Positions 49,539 to 59,632 of a stretch of DNA of 64,000 nucleotides are shown in pieces (within the stretch, counting starts at the first letter, position 1; each line of letters begins with the position of its first letter). Source of the DNA: Roseobacter sp. CCS2. GTDB taxonomy: Bacteria > Pseudomonadota > Alphaproteobacteria > Rhodobacterales > Rhodobacteraceae. A program made the translations under genes and the position numbers. The notes beneath the pieces are model-generated. The model searched no databases. It saw nothing but the letters and a program-made list of their open reading frames with translations, and was not told where the DNA came from. The stretch is taken from positions 29,199-93,198 of the forward strand of contig NZ_AAYB01000008.1 in assembly GCF_000169435.1 (NCBI RefSeq). The letters run 5' to 3'.

Positions 49539-49621
49539 CCCCCGGGCAATCCCGCCCCAATAACGGAGCTGGCGTCACGCAGCGCAACAGCCCACCCTAA
49601 TTACAAAATGGAGACTATCAC

Positions 49622-50041
49622 ATGCGTCACGCAAGAGGTTACCGCCGCCTGAACCGCACACATGAACACCGCAAAGCGCTGTTCGCGAACATGGCAGGCT
49701 CGCTCATTGAACATGAGCAGATCAAAACAACATTGCCCAAGGCCAAAGAACTGCGCCGCATCGTTGAAAAGCTTGTTACATTGGGCAAACGCGGCGACGA
49801 TCACGCGCGCCGTCAGGCAAACGCGCAGCTGAAGCAGGCAATGCACGCAGAAAAATTGTTCAACGTCATCGGCCCGCGCTATAAAGAGCGTCAGGGCGGC
49901 TACATCCGCATCATGAAAGCGGGCTTCCGCTATGGTGACATGGCGCCGATGGCGATCATCGAATTCGTCGACCGCGATGTTGATGCGAAGGGTGCGGCCG
50001 ACAAGGCGCGTCTGGCTGAGTATGAGAACGTCGAAGACTAA
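49622..50041 (+). CDS. rplQ: 50S ribosomal protein L17
   Basis: 139 residues. [20 protein letters not shown] start and [19 protein letters not shown] block are diagnostic. Last gene of the ribosomal block, followed by a terminator. Confidence 0.98.
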   Translation: MRHARGYRRLNRTHEHRKALFANMAGSLIEHEQIKTTLPKAKELRRIVEKLVTLGKRGDDHARRQANAQLKQAMHAEKLFNVIGPRYKERQGGYIRIMKAGFRYGDMAPMAIIEFVDRDVDAKGAADKARLAEYENVED

Positions 50042-50064
50042 GGTTTTCTGACTGAAGAATTTTG

Positions 50065-50095
50065 AAAGGCCTCGCATGTTTGCGGGGCCTTTTGT
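50065..50095 (+). terminator. Rho-independent terminator after rplQ
   Basis: AAAGGCCTCGC-ATGTTT-GCGGGGCCTTT with following T tract. Ends the alpha operon. Confidence 0.85.
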
Positions 50096-50206
50096 TTTGG
50101 TGAGTGGCTGGGTTGCATCCAGAGTGCAGAGAAACCCTAACATTTCCCCTTACACTAGCATCAAATTTAATGTGCAATTTGGACAAATAGTATTACACGG
50201 TAGAAA

Positions 50207-50563
50207 ATGATCCAACCGCTCGCCTACTTGATGTTCTGTCTTATTTTTAGTCTTTGGGGCGCAGGCTATAAGCTTGGCAAAGGAGCCAGGTGGGTGCCGC
50301 CCCGCTTAATCATTTTTACTAGATTTCTGTCGATTACTGAAAGAGCTTTTCATCGAAGCCTGAACGATAGGTCTTTCCTGTCATTGCATAAAAATCGGAA
50401 AACCATTTCCTACAGATTTTATGCGTGGGCACTGTCGTTGTCTGACCATTCAAAACTTGACGATCAACAAAAAATCGAGCGTGGAATGTGGATGCAATCG
50501 GTCATCATTTCGGCAGTAGGGATAATCCTTTTACCGATCTTGCAGTTCTATTTTGAGTTTTGA
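50207..50563 (+). CDS. Small two-helix membrane protein, function unknown
   Basis: 118 residues with membrane helices near each end (LAYLMFCLIFSLWGAGY and SVIISAVGIILLPILQF), and a basic middle region. AT-rich compared with its neighbours, suggesting later arrival. No family recognised. Confidence 0.5.
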   Translation: MIQPLAYLMFCLIFSLWGAGYKLGKGARWVPPRLIIFTRFLSITERAFHRSLNDRSFLSLHKNRKTISYRFYAWALSLSDHSKLDDQQKIERGMWMQSVIISAVGIILLPILQFYFEF

Positions 50564-50698
50564 AAGATGGTTCAATAGACCTTGAGTACAAGCGGCAGCT
50601 TCGTCCCACATAGCCAACCATCTTCGCGTCCTCCGGTAAGCCTCCCCAAATCAGATAGCTTGCAATCATCCAGCGCTCCGAACATATCTTTGGGGATC

Positions 50699-52009
50699 AT
50701 GGCTGATCTCTTCGACACCACACCCACTGACACCCCCGCAGGCCCGCGCCCGCTGGCGGATCGGTTGCGGCCCAAGGCGTTGTCCGAGGTCATTGGCCAG
50801 CAACAGGTGTTGGGTGCAGATGCCCCATTGGGCACGATGCTATCCTCGGGGTCGTTGTCGTCGCTCATTTTCTGGGGTCCGCCCGGTGTAGGTAAGACCA
50901 CTATTGCGCGGTTGCTCGCGGACGAGACGGACCTGCATTTCGTCCAGATCAGTGCGATCTTCACGGGTGTGCCTGACCTGCGCAAAGTCTTCGAGGCCGC
51001 CAAGATGCGCCGTCAGAATGGCAAAGGGACCTTGCTGTTTGTCGATGAAATCCACCGTTTCAACAAAGCCCAGCAGGATGGCTTTCTGCCTTACATGGAA
51101 GACGGCACGATCTTGTTGGTGGGGGCGACGACAGAAAACCCCAGCTTTGAATTGAACGCCGCGGTGCTGAGCCGGAGCCAAGTGTTTATCCTCACGCGGC
51201 TGGACCTCAAGGACCTTGAGTTGCTCGCACAACGGGCTGAGAAGGAATTGGGCAAAGCGCTGCCTTTGGATGGCCCCGCCCGCGATGCCTTGCTCGAGAT
51301 GGCCGATGGTGATGGCCGTGCGCTGTTGAACCTGATTGAGCAGATCAGTGCCTGGAAAACGGATGGTAGGCTGACCACCGACGATCTGACCAAACGCCTA
51401 ATGAAACGTGCTGTCAAATACGACAAATCGGGGGATGAGCATTACAATCTGATCAGCGCCTTGCATAAATCCGTGCGCGGCTCTGACCCGGATGCAGCAC
51501 TTTATTGGTTCGCCCGGATGCTGGCAGGTGGCGAAGACCCACGGTTTCTGGCCCGCCGCATCACACGCATGGCGGTTGAGGATATCGGGCTGGCCGATCC
51601 GCAGGCGCAGGCCGTGTGTCTGCAATCTTGGGAGACGTACGAGCGACTTGGAAGCCCGGAGGGTGAACTCGCTTTGGCGCAGGCCGTCACCTACCTCGCG
51701 CTCGCGCCGAAATCGAATGCGACTTATGTGGCCTATAAGGGCGCTGTTGCGGCGGCCAAGCAGACTGGGTCTGAACCGCCACCGACCCATATCCTGAACG
51801 CGCCAACGACGTTGATGAAAGAGCAGGGGTTTGGCGCAGGCTATAACTATGACCACGATGCCGAAGATGGGTTCAGCGGCCAGAACTATTTCCCAGAGAC
51901 GATGAAGCGTGGCGTCTACTACGTCCCCGTGGACCGCGGGTTTGAGCGTGAGCTGAAAAAGCGCGTTGATTTCTTTGCGGGCCTGCGTGCCAAGCGCGAA
52001 AAAAACTAA
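50699..52009 (+). CDS. rarA: Replication-associated recombination protein RarA (MgsA)
   Basis: 436 residues from ATG 50699, the expected size; the ORF extends to 50582 but that part lacks homology. An AAA+ ATPase with Walker A GPPGVGKTT (about 60-67), Walker B LLFVDEIHRF (about 112-121), and GATTENPSFELNAAVLSR. The protein acts at stalled replication forks with clamp-loader-like architecture. Starts the group rarA-crcB-rluC-HAD-ATP12. Confidence 0.95.
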   Translation: MADLFDTTPTDTPAGPRPLADRLRPKALSEVIGQQQVLGADAPLGTMLSSGSLSSLIFWGPPGVGKTTIARLLADETDLHFVQISAIFTGVPDLRKVFEAAKMRRQNGKGTLLFVDEIHRFNKAQQDGFLPYMEDGTILLVGATTENPSFELNAAVLSRSQVFILTRLDLKDLELLAQRAEKELGKALPLDGPARDALLEMADGDGRALLNLIEQISAWKTDGRLTTDDLTKRLMKRAVKYDKSGDEHYNLISALHKSVRGSDPDAALYWFARMLAGGEDPRFLARRITRMAVEDIGLADPQAQAVCLQSWETYERLGSPEGELALAQAVTYLALAPKSNATYVAYKGAVAAAKQTGSEPPPTHILNAPTTLMKEQGFGAGYNYDHDAEDGFSGQNYFPETMKRGVYYVPVDRGFERELKKRVDFFAGLRAKREKN

Positions 52010-52071
52010 GAGGCCGCGCAGCTGTGCGCGCAAGAATTGACAAACGGCTACCGAACCGCCACAGCACCCGC

Positions 52072-52431
52072 ATGATGACACCTGTGATCTCTGTGGCTCT
52101 TGGCGGGGCTTTGGGCGCTGTGCTGCGTTACCTTGTTGGGCTAGCCGTGGCCTTTCCAATGGGCACGCTTGCGGTCAATGTGATCGGATCGTTTGCGATT
52201 GGGCTGGTCTGGGTTTTGCTGGCCGCGCGTGGTTTGCAGCATTGGTTGCCGTTTGTGATGACGGGGCTGTTAGGCGGCTTTACGACGTTCTCTGCTTTCT
52301 CGCTTGATACGATGCGCCTTGTCGAAGCGGGCCGGGTTACTGCGGCTGGCGGATATATCCTGGCCTCTGTCATCCTTTCTATTTTCGCTTGTGCCGCAGG
52401 GCTATGGCTTGCCAGAGGAATAACAACATGA
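52072..52431 (+). CDS. crcB: Fluoride ion channel CrcB/Fluc
   Basis: 119 residues, four membrane helices; GGALGAVLRYLVG near the N-terminus, then NVIGSFAIG with the conserved Asn, and GLLGGFTTFSAFSLDTMRL with the Phe/Thr track. Forms a dimer exporting fluoride. Start ATG 52072 or 52075. I see no fluoride riboswitch in the short upstream gap; it overlaps rluC by ATGA. Confidence 0.92.
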   Translation: MMTPVISVALGGALGAVLRYLVGLAVAFPMGTLAVNVIGSFAIGLVWVLLAARGLQHWLPFVMTGLLGGFTTFSAFSLDTMRLVEAGRVTAAGGYILASVILSIFACAAGLWLARGITT

Positions 52432-53483
52432 GCGGCGTACAAACCCGGGTGATTGGCCCTGATGATGGCGACCAGCGGCTTGATCGCTATTTGCGCCGCC
52501 TGTTCCCGCATCTGACCCAAGGGCGGATTGAAAAGATGTGCCGCAAGGGTGAGGTGCGCGTCGATGGGGGTCGCGTGAAGTCGAATTCGCGCGTTGAGGT
52601 AGGCCAAAAAATCCGCATTCCGCCATTGCCAACCGAGGAAGAGGCGGCTGCGGCGGCATCACTCGCCAAGCATGGTGTGACCAAGGCGGATGCCAAGCTG
52701 ATCCAGTCCTGTGTGATCTACAAAGACGACCATATCATCGCGATCAACAAACCGCATGGTTTGGCCACACAGGGCGGTACAAATACCACGCGCCATGTGG
52801 ATGGGCTGTCTGAGGCGTTGATGTTTGACTACGACGAAAAACCGCGTCTGGTGCATCGCCTTGATAAGGATACATCCGGTGTGCTGCTTTTGGCCCGCAC
52901 GCGTATGATGGCCAAGCAATTGACCGAGAACCTGAAACATCGCGAAACGCGCAAGATTTACTGGGCGGCTGTCGCGGGTGTCCCGCATCCGCGCGCGGGC
53001 ACGATCAAATATGGTCTGGTGAAAGCCCCCGGTCACGGTCGCGGTGGCGAGAATGAAAAGATGCGCTGCGTGCATCCGCGTGATCTGGACAGTGTTGAGG
53101 GCGCAAAGCGCGCGACATCTGATTATGCGGTGATGGATACGCTGGCCAGCCGTGCCGCATGGTGCGCTTTGGTCCCGATTACGGGCCGCACGCACCAGTT
53201 GCGCGCGCATATGGCCGAAATTGGGCATCCGATTGTGGGTGATGGCAAATACGGCGGGTCGGGCCAGGAAAACCTTGGCGATGGCTGGGGCGCTGGTATG
53301 GGCAGTGAAATTGGGCGCAAGCTGCATTTGCATGCACGCAGTTTGACGATAGAACACCCCGCGACAGGGGCAACCTTGCATCTGACCGCACCACTGCCAG
53401 AGCATATGCAGAACACGTGGGACTTCGTGGGGTGGGTTGTGGGCCACGCGCCGGTTGATCCGTTCAATATGCCCGATGCGTGA
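52428..53483 (+). CDS. rluC: 23S rRNA pseudouridine synthase, RluC type
   Basis: 351 residues from ATG 52428 overlapping crcB. An N-terminal S4 RNA-binding domain (LRRLFPHLTQGRIEKMC) is followed by the RluA-family catalytic domain with HRLDKDTSG (Asp near 146). RluC modifies three sites in domains II and V of 23S rRNA; RluD is the alternative. The S4 domain and HRLDKDTSGVLLLA block favour RluC. Confidence 0.88.
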   Translation: MSGVQTRVIGPDDGDQRLDRYLRRLFPHLTQGRIEKMCRKGEVRVDGGRVKSNSRVEVGQKIRIPPLPTEEEAAAAASLAKHGVTKADAKLIQSCVIYKDDHIIAINKPHGLATQGGTNTTRHVDGLSEALMFDYDEKPRLVHRLDKDTSGVLLLARTRMMAKQLTENLKHRETRKIYWAAVAGVPHPRAGTIKYGLVKAPGHGRGGENEKMRCVHPRDLDSVEGAKRATSDYAVMDTLASRAAWCALVPITGRTHQLRAHMAEIGHPIVGDGKYGGSGQENLGDGWGAGMGSEIGRKLHLHARSLTIEHPATGATLHLTAPLPEHMQNTWDFVGWVVGHAPVDPFNMPDA

Positions 53484-54141
53484 TTTGCGACTGGTGATCT
53501 TTGACGTCGACGGCACGCTTGTCGACAGTCAGGCCGAGATTATGGCGGCGATGACGCTGGCGTTTCAGTCCGAAGGGTTGGCGCTGCCGGATCGCGCGAC
53601 GGTCCTGTCCATCGTGGGCTTGTCACTGGCAGAGGCGTTTGTTGTACTTTGCCCAACGGCAGATGCGCCCCAGCGCGCGCGGCTGGTCGACGCCTACAAG
53701 GATGCTTTTGTCAGCTTGCGCAGTGACAATCAGGAAATGGGCCCACTGTTCCCCGGCGCGATGAACGCATTGGATTTGCTGCGCGCGCAGGATCACACCT
53801 TGCTGGCAGTGGCGACGGGCAAATCACGGCGGGGCTTGGATAAGGTGCTGGAACGGCATGGGCTGACGGGTGTGTTTCATTCCGAACAGGTGGCGGATCA
53901 TCATCCGTCAAAGCCGCACCCTTCGATGATCCTGACGGCGTTGAATGAAACCGGAGTTACCCCAGAAAAGGCTGTCATGTTGGGTGACACGACCTATGAC
54001 ATGGACATGGCGCGCGCGGCAGGGATCAAAAAGATCGGGGTGACATGGGGCTATCATGCCGCCGACACCCTGCAACCTGATGCAATGATTGAAGATTTCA
54101 CAGCGCTACCGGGTGCTGTGGACCAACTGATAGGGTCTTGA
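53476..54141 (+). CDS. HAD-superfamily phosphatase (phosphoglycolate phosphatase-like)
   Basis: 221 residues from ATG 53476, overlapping the rluC end by 8 bases. Motif I FDVDGTLVDS has Asp10 nucleophile and Asp12; motif II is around AVATGKS; motif IV GDTTYDMDMA. A helical cap lies between motifs I and II as in subfamily IA. Substrate not determined; sugar phosphate or 2-phosphoglycolate is typical. Confidence 0.85.
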   Translation: MRDLRLVIFDVDGTLVDSQAEIMAAMTLAFQSEGLALPDRATVLSIVGLSLAEAFVVLCPTADAPQRARLVDAYKDAFVSLRSDNQEMGPLFPGAMNALDLLRAQDHTLLAVATGKSRRGLDKVLERHGLTGVFHSEQVADHHPSKPHPSMILTALNETGVTPEKAVMLGDTTYDMDMARAAGIKKIGVTWGYHAADTLQPDAMIEDFTALPGAVDQLIGS

Positions 54142-54145
54142 TGCG

Positions 54146-54856
54146 ATGAGCGATTGGCAACCCAAACGGTTCTGGAAACAGGCACAGGCAGAGGTATGCG
54201 AAGGTGGGTTTACCGTTAAGCTGGACGGTCGTCTGGTGCGGACCCCGGCCAAGGCGGCGCTGACGGTGCCAACGCTGGCCATGGCGGATGCGATTGCAAC
54301 GGAATGGGATGCGCAGGAAGAACTGATCGACCCACGCACGATGCCGGTAACGCGCGGGGCGAATGCCGCGATTGACAAGGTGCGCACGCAACGAAGCGAA
54401 GTGATTGCCTTGCTTGCGGAATATGGCGACAGCGATTTGCTGTGTTACCGTGCCGCCGGGCCGGAAGGGTTGATCCAACGGCAGGCCGAAGGCTGGGATC
54501 CAATGTTGGATTGGGCGGCTGATACGCTGGGCGCGCGGCTTTTTGTGGGCGAAGGCGTCATGCATGTCACGCAAAAGCCCGATGTGCTGTCCAAACTCAC
54601 AACAGAGGTTGCGACATTTGATGATTTCGCGCTTGCGGGGGTGCATGACCTGATCAGCCTGTCAGGATCATTGATCTTGGCCCTTGCCATCACCAAAGAT
54701 GCGATCGCGGTTGAAGACGCATGGCTGCTGTCGCGCATAGATGAGCATTGGCAAATCGAACAATGGGGCGCCGATGAAGAGGCCGCAGCCGCGGAACTGA
54801 CCAAGAAAACGGCTTTCCAGGATGCTGCCCGCTTTTATCAACTTTCGCTGACGTGA
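54146..54856 (+). CDS. ATP12 family F1-ATPase assembly chaperone
   Basis: 236 residues. The opening RFWKQAQAEVCEGGFTVKLDGRLVRTP and later EGWDPMLDWA are the conserved blocks of ATP12, a chaperone for the F1 alpha subunit in mitochondria and alphaproteobacteria. Four bases after the HAD gene. Function in bacteria is inferred from the mitochondrial protein. Confidence 0.9.
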   Translation: MSDWQPKRFWKQAQAEVCEGGFTVKLDGRLVRTPAKAALTVPTLAMADAIATEWDAQEELIDPRTMPVTRGANAAIDKVRTQRSEVIALLAEYGDSDLLCYRAAGPEGLIQRQAEGWDPMLDWAADTLGARLFVGEGVMHVTQKPDVLSKLTTEVATFDDFALAGVHDLISLSGSLILALAITKDAIAVEDAWLLSRIDEHWQIEQWGADEEAAAAELTKKTAFQDAARFYQLSLT

Positions 54857-55072
54857 TGGAAACGCACTGTTTACGGCGAAATCACCAAAAAAGTGCCTAA
54901 TTTCGCGTCATTTGGTCGCCGTTTTATGTCACTTACCCTTGACTCCAAGCCAGAATAAACAAAGTCTTTGTCCATTGAGTTGGAAGCTTCCAACTTATTC
55001 ATCGTGACTGTCTATCGGGACGGGAAAAAATGACCACCCCGCGTTGGGGTGGAAACTCAGGAAGAGGTAAAA
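54857..55072. promoter_or_regulatory. Promoter region of aap operon
   Basis: 216 bases. TTGACT at 54939 is a possible -35 but no good -10 follows at 16-18 bases, so a promoter is likely here but is not resolved. AGGAAGAGG is the aapJ ribosome-binding site. Confidence 0.35.
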
Positions 55073-56092
55073 ATGAAAAAAACCGCATTTTATGGCGCAC
55101 TAACTGTTGCTGGCTTTGCTGCAAGCATGGCTTCTGCCGCGACATTGGATGACGTCAAAGAGCGTGGCGTGTTGAACTGTGGCGTAACAACTGGCCTTGT
55201 TGGCTTTGCATCACCTGATGCGAACGGCGTATGGGACGGTTTCGACGTTGGCGTATGCCGCGCGGTTGCCGCTGCCGTTCTTGGCGACAGCGATGCTGTT
55301 GAGTTCGTACCAACAACCGGTAAGACACGCTTTACAGCGCTGGCTTCTGGTGAGATCGACATGCTGGCACGTAACACAACATGGACATTCAGCCGTGACG
55401 TCGACCTGAAGTTCGAATTTGTTGGCATCAACTACTACGATGGTCAGGGTTTCCTGGTCCCACGTGATCTTGGCGTTTCGTCCGCCAAAGAACTTGATGG
55501 CGCAACTGTCTGCATCCAGACAGGCACAACAACAGAGCTGAACCTGGCGGATTACTTCCGTTCCAACAACATCAGCTACGAGCCTGTGCCAATTGAAACC
55601 AACGCTGAAGGTCAGCAGCAATACCTTGCTGGTGCATGCGACGTTTACACAACTGACGCATCCGGTCTGGCTGCGACACGTGCAGCGTTTGAAAATCCTG
55701 CAGACCACGTTGTTCTGCCGGAAATCGTTTCCAAAGAACCACTCGGCCCGCTTGTCCGCCACGGCGACAATGACTGGGCAGACGTTGTGCGTTGGTCTTT
55801 GAACGCACTGATCGCAGCTGAAGAGCTGGGTGTCACATCTGCCAACATCGAAGAGCTGGCAGCCGCACCAACTGGTAACCCAGAAGTGAACCGCCTGTTG
55901 GGCACCGAAGGTGAACTGGGCGCGATGCTGGGTCTGGAAGCAGATTGGGCAAAGAACGCGATTGCCGCTGGTGGTAACTACGGCGAATTGTTCGAAAAGA
56001 ACATCGGCGAGAACACACCAATCGGTCTGGCACGCGGTCTGAACGCACAGTGGACAGACGGTGGTCTGCTTTACTCCCCACCATTCCGCTAA
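55073..56092 (+). CDS. aapJ: General L-amino acid-binding protein AapJ
   Basis: 339 residues from ATG 55073. A signal peptide (MKKTAFYGALTVAGFAASMASA) leads to an SBP family 3 fold: LDDVKERGVLNCGVTTG, FDVGVCRAVAAAVLGD, VCIQTGTTTELNLADYF. Binds many L-amino acids in the periplasm. A strong stem-loop separates it from aapQ. Confidence 0.95.
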   Translation: MKKTAFYGALTVAGFAASMASAATLDDVKERGVLNCGVTTGLVGFASPDANGVWDGFDVGVCRAVAAAVLGDSDAVEFVPTTGKTRFTALASGEIDMLARNTTWTFSRDVDLKFEFVGINYYDGQGFLVPRDLGVSSAKELDGATVCIQTGTTTELNLADYFRSNNISYEPVPIETNAEGQQQYLAGACDVYTTDASGLAATRAAFENPADHVVLPEIVSKEPLGPLVRHGDNDWADVVRWSLNALIAAEELGVTSANIEELAAAPTGNPEVNRLLGTEGELGAMLGLEADWAKNAIAAGGNYGELFEKNIGENTPIGLARGLNAQWTDGGLLYSPPFR

Positions 56093-56110
56093 GGAATTCG
56101 GGTAAGAATA

Positions 56111-56137
56111 AAGGGCGCGGTTACGACCGCGCCCTTT
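56111..56137 (+). terminator. Stem-loop between aapJ and aapQ
   Basis: Perfect 11-base arms AAGGGCGCGGT / ACCGCGCCCTT with TACG loop; short T tail. Likely attenuates transcription or protects the aapJ message so that more binding protein than permease is made. Confidence 0.7.
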
Positions 56138-56220
56138 CACCAAGACGATCATAAAAATCGGCGCATACGAGTTGCCCAAGCAACCAATATAACAAGTGCC
56201 GGAGTAACGGGGAAAATATA

Positions 56221-57438
56221 ATGACGTCGGTCACAGACCCACCACAGGGGTCGTTCCGCCTGTCGATGCTACTCAACGACACGCGCTATCGATCCTACAC
56301 ATTCCAATTCATTGCACTGGTGCTGCTGATCGCCTTCATGGCGTATCTGGGTATCAATCTGGTGCGTAACCTTGCCGCCCAGGGTTTGAACATCTCGTTC
56401 AGTTTCCTTGGCGATCCGGCGGGGTATGACATCAACCAGCGCCCCATCGAATACGACAGCCAATCGACGCACCTGCGTGCTGCGGTGGTCGGTATTTTGA
56501 ACACGCTGATCGTGGCCTTCTTGGCCTGCGTGACCGCGACCATCTTTGGCGTAACCGCAGGCGTTTTGCGTTTGTCCAGCAACTGGGTCGTGCGCAAACT
56601 GATGTCATTTTATGTTGAGATTTTCCGGAACATCCCGGTGCTGATCTGGATCATCATCATTTTTTCGATCATGACTGTCGCCATGCCGGCACCCCGCGCG
56701 TTCAGGGGGGACAACGCAACATCCAGCATGTTGTTTGAATCCTTCGCCTTCACTAATCGGGGCGTTTATTCACCGGCGCCTGTCATTGATGGTGCGGCAG
56801 GTTGGATCGTGGTCGGCGTTTTTATCGCTTCGATCATCGGCATTTTTGCCTACCGCAAGTTTGCCACCAAAAAGCTGTACGATACGGGCCAGCTGTTGCC
56901 GACGTTCTGGCCATCTGTTGCCATGTTCTTTGTGCCAACGATCTTGGTCTATTTCATCTTGGGGCGTCCGATCACGTTGGATTACCCGTCGCTGCAAGGT
57001 TTTAACTTCCAAGGTGGTCTACACCTGCGGGGATCATTGATCGCGCTTTGGTTCGCTTTGGCGATCTATACGGGTGCGTTTATCGCGGAAAACGTGCGGG
57101 CTGGTATTCAGGCGATTTCAAAAGGCCAGACAGAGGCTGCGGCCTCACTTGGTTTGCGCCCCGGTCGGATCATGAACCTTGTGGTCCTGCCACAGGCGTT
57201 GCGGGTCATCATCCCGCCGCTGATTTCGCAGTATCTGAACATCACCAAGAACAGCTCGCTTGCGATTGCAGTGGGTTACATGGATGTGACCTCTACTCTG
57301 GGCGGGATCACCCTGAACCAGACAGGCCGCGCGATTGAAGCGATCCTGCTGTTGATGTTGTTCTACCTCACGATCTCTTTGCTGATCTCGGGCGTCATGA
57401 ACGTCTACAACAATTCTGTTAAGTTGCAGGAGCGCTGA
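56221..57438 (+). CDS. aapQ: General amino acid ABC permease AapQ
   Basis: 405 residues, about eight helices, long for a permease as is usual in AapQ because of an inserted middle region. The EAA loop is at AISKGQTEAAASLGLRPGRIM. Works with AapM and AapP. Starts one operon gene after the hairpin. Confidence 0.93.
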   Translation: MTSVTDPPQGSFRLSMLLNDTRYRSYTFQFIALVLLIAFMAYLGINLVRNLAAQGLNISFSFLGDPAGYDINQRPIEYDSQSTHLRAAVVGILNTLIVAFLACVTATIFGVTAGVLRLSSNWVVRKLMSFYVEIFRNIPVLIWIIIIFSIMTVAMPAPRAFRGDNATSSMLFESFAFTNRGVYSPAPVIDGAAGWIVVGVFIASIIGIFAYRKFATKKLYDTGQLLPTFWPSVAMFFVPTILVYFILGRPITLDYPSLQGFNFQGGLHLRGSLIALWFALAIYTGAFIAENVRAGIQAISKGQTEAAASLGLRPGRIMNLVVLPQALRVIIPPLISQYLNITKNSSLAIAVGYMDVTSTLGGITLNQTGRAIEAILLLMLFYLTISLLISGVMNVYNNSVKLQER

Positions 57439-57439
57439 T

Positions 57440-58738
57440 ATGTCAGATACACATGCGCATTCAGTCGCTTTCGTCCGCACCGAACCCCTGCCAGAATTGC
57501 CACCGCCACCCGGTGAAACGGGCATGGTCAAATGGATGCAACAGAACCTGTTCTCAAGCATTCCCAGCAGCATCCTGACACTGGTATCGCTTTACGTGAT
57601 CTACCTTCTGGTGGCCTTTGTGGCACCTTGGATGGCAAACGGCATCTGGAACACGGATTCGCTGGCAGAGTGCCGCACGGCACTTGACGGTGCAACAGGG
57701 GCCTGCTTCTCGGTGATTTCGGAACGCTGGAACCAGCTGTTGTTCGGGTTCAGCTACCCGACCGAGTTTTACTGGCGTCCGGGCCTTGCCTTTATCCTGT
57801 TGTTTGTTGCGGCAGCGCCGGTCATGTTCTTTGATCTGCCGCGCAAAATGCTGATCTTCACAGGGCTGTATCCCTTCATTGCCTTCTGGCTGATCTGGGG
57901 TGGCACGATCTATACACCGCTGTTCGCACTAGCGGGCGTTGTTGTGGGGTATCTGGTCTATAGCCGCTATGTGAAAGACAGCTTTGCAATGGGCTTTTTC
58001 GGGGGTGTGATTGCCGCGTTTATCACGTGGTTCATCGGCGGATACATTGTTGATGCCATCGCCCCGGCAGAGCCGTTTCTTGAGGCTGTCGCGTCGCGTA
58101 ACATGGGTGGCTTTATGCTGAACATGATCCTTGGCGTGGTCTGCGTGTCGCTGTCGCTGCCTTTGGGTATCGTGCTGGCGCTGGGCCGTCAGTCGGACAT
58201 GCCGATCATCAAATGGATTTGCGTGGTCTTCATCGAATTCATCCGCGGCGTCCCGCTGATCACCTTGCTGTTCGTGGCAAACGTGGTGCTGGCGTTCTTC
58301 TTGCCGCCGGGCACGACGTTCGATTTGATCTTGCGGGTGATCATCATGATCACCATGTTCTCGGCGGCCTATATTGCCGAGGTGATCCGGGGTGGCTTGG
58401 CCGCTTTGCCAAAAGGACAGTACGAGGCCGCAGACAGCCTTGGGCTGGATTATGCGCAGGCGATGCGCCTGATCATCCTGCCGCAAGCGCTCAAAATCTC
58501 GATCCCGGGCATCGTGAACGTCGCTGTTGGTCTGTTCAAAGACACCGTGCTGGTTTCGGTCATTTCGATGTTCGATCTGCTGGGCATGATCCGCGGTCCC
58601 ATCTTGTCGTCAACCGAATGGAACGGCGTGTATTGGGAGCTGTTTATGGCGGCCTCGGTTCTTTTCTTCGTCGTGTGCTACGGCATTTCACAATACTCAC
58701 AATGGTTGGAGCGTAGGCTCGCAACCGACCACCGATGA
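57440..58738 (+). CDS. aapM: General amino acid ABC permease AapM
   Basis: 432 residues with many helices and EAA loop ALPKGQYEAADSLGLDYAQAMRL. The RGVPLITLLF block and GLFKDTVLVSVI are typical. Begins two bases after aapQ. Confidence 0.93.
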   Translation: MSDTHAHSVAFVRTEPLPELPPPPGETGMVKWMQQNLFSSIPSSILTLVSLYVIYLLVAFVAPWMANGIWNTDSLAECRTALDGATGACFSVISERWNQLLFGFSYPTEFYWRPGLAFILLFVAAAPVMFFDLPRKMLIFTGLYPFIAFWLIWGGTIYTPLFALAGVVVGYLVYSRYVKDSFAMGFFGGVIAAFITWFIGGYIVDAIAPAEPFLEAVASRNMGGFMLNMILGVVCVSLSLPLGIVLALGRQSDMPIIKWICVVFIEFIRGVPLITLLFVANVVLAFFLPPGTTFDLILRVIIMITMFSAAYIAEVIRGGLAALPKGQYEAADSLGLDYAQAMRLIILPQALKISIPGIVNVAVGLFKDTVLVSVISMFDLLGMIRGPILSSTEWNGVYWELFMAASVLFFVVCYGISQYSQWLERRLATDHR

Positions 58739-58753
58739 TAGGAGGCTGATCAA

Positions 58754-59521
58754 ATGGCCGAAGCAAACAAACTCCAAGTCTCGGACGAGCTGGCAATTAC
58801 CATTGAGAATATGAATAAATGGTATGGCTCGTTCCACGTGTTGCGCGACATCGACCTGTCGGTGTATCAGGGTGAGCGGATCGTGATCTGTGGCCCCTCA
58901 GGGTCCGGTAAATCCACGCTGATCCGCTGCATCAACGCGCTGGAAGAACACCAGCAAGGCAAGATTGTCGTGGATGGCACCTTGCTGTCCTCGGACCTCA
59001 AGAACATCGACAAGATCCGGTCAGAGGTTGGCATGTGCTTTCAGCACTTCAACCTGTTCCCGCATCTGACGATCCTTGAAAACTGCACGCTGGCCCCGAT
59101 CTGGGTGCGTAAAACGCCCAAGAAGGAAGCCGAAGAAACCGCGATGCACTTCCTTGAGAAGGTCAAGATCCCCGAACAGGCCGACAAATACCCCGGTCAG
59201 TTGTCTGGTGGTCAGCAACAGCGTGTGGCGATCGCGCGTTCGTTGTGCATGAAGCCACGGATCATGCTATTTGACGAACCCACATCGGCGCTTGACCCAG
59301 AAATGATCAAAGAGGTGCTCGACACCATGATCTCACTCGCCGAGGAAGGCATGACCATGCTCTGCGTGACGCACGAGATGGGCTTTGCCCGTCAGGTCGC
59401 TAACCGCGTCATCTTTATGGACCAAGGCCAGATCGTGGAACAAAACGAACCAGAAGAGTTCTTTAACAACCCCAAATCCGACCGGACCCAGTTGTTCCTG
59501 AGCCAGATTTTGGGCCACTAA
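58754..59521 (+). CDS. aapP: General amino acid ABC ATPase AapP
   Basis: 255 residues. Walker [10 protein letters not shown] (about 47-55), Q-loop [10 protein letters not shown], signature LSGGQQQR, Walker [14 protein letters not shown], and the His switch CVTHEM. Powers AapQM. Ends with a terminator. Confidence 0.95.
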   Translation: MAEANKLQVSDELAITIENMNKWYGSFHVLRDIDLSVYQGERIVICGPSGSGKSTLIRCINALEEHQQGKIVVDGTLLSSDLKNIDKIRSEVGMCFQHFNLFPHLTILENCTLAPIWVRKTPKKEAEETAMHFLEKVKIPEQADKYPGQLSGGQQQRVAIARSLCMKPRIMLFDEPTSALDPEMIKEVLDTMISLAEEGMTMLCVTHEMGFARQVANRVIFMDQGQIVEQNEPEEFFNNPKSDRTQLFLSQILGH

Positions 59522-59541
59522 GACTGGTCAAAGCGTATTGC

Positions 59542-59572
59542 AAAAGCCCCGGCAAAAACCGGGGCTTTTTTA
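59542..59572 (+). terminator. Rho-independent terminator after aapP
   Basis: AAAAGCCCCGG-CAAAA-CCGGGGCTTTT followed by T-rich sequence. Confidence 0.88.
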
Positions 59573-59632
59573 TTTGGATGGGGGCAGGGTTACCTCAAAG
59601 GACCTGGCTAACAAACAGCAGACGCAGCAACA

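Noticed and set aside
52010..52071. Fluoride riboswitch before crcB
   Set aside because: The gap is too short and shows no recognisable pseudoknot pattern.
54939..54962. aap promoter with TTGACT
   Set aside because: No acceptable -10 at 16-18 bases, so not listed as a defined promoter.
55211..56179. 322-residue minus-strand frame with many Cys
   Set aside because: Antisense to aapJ; Cys richness arises from reversed Thr/Ala codons.
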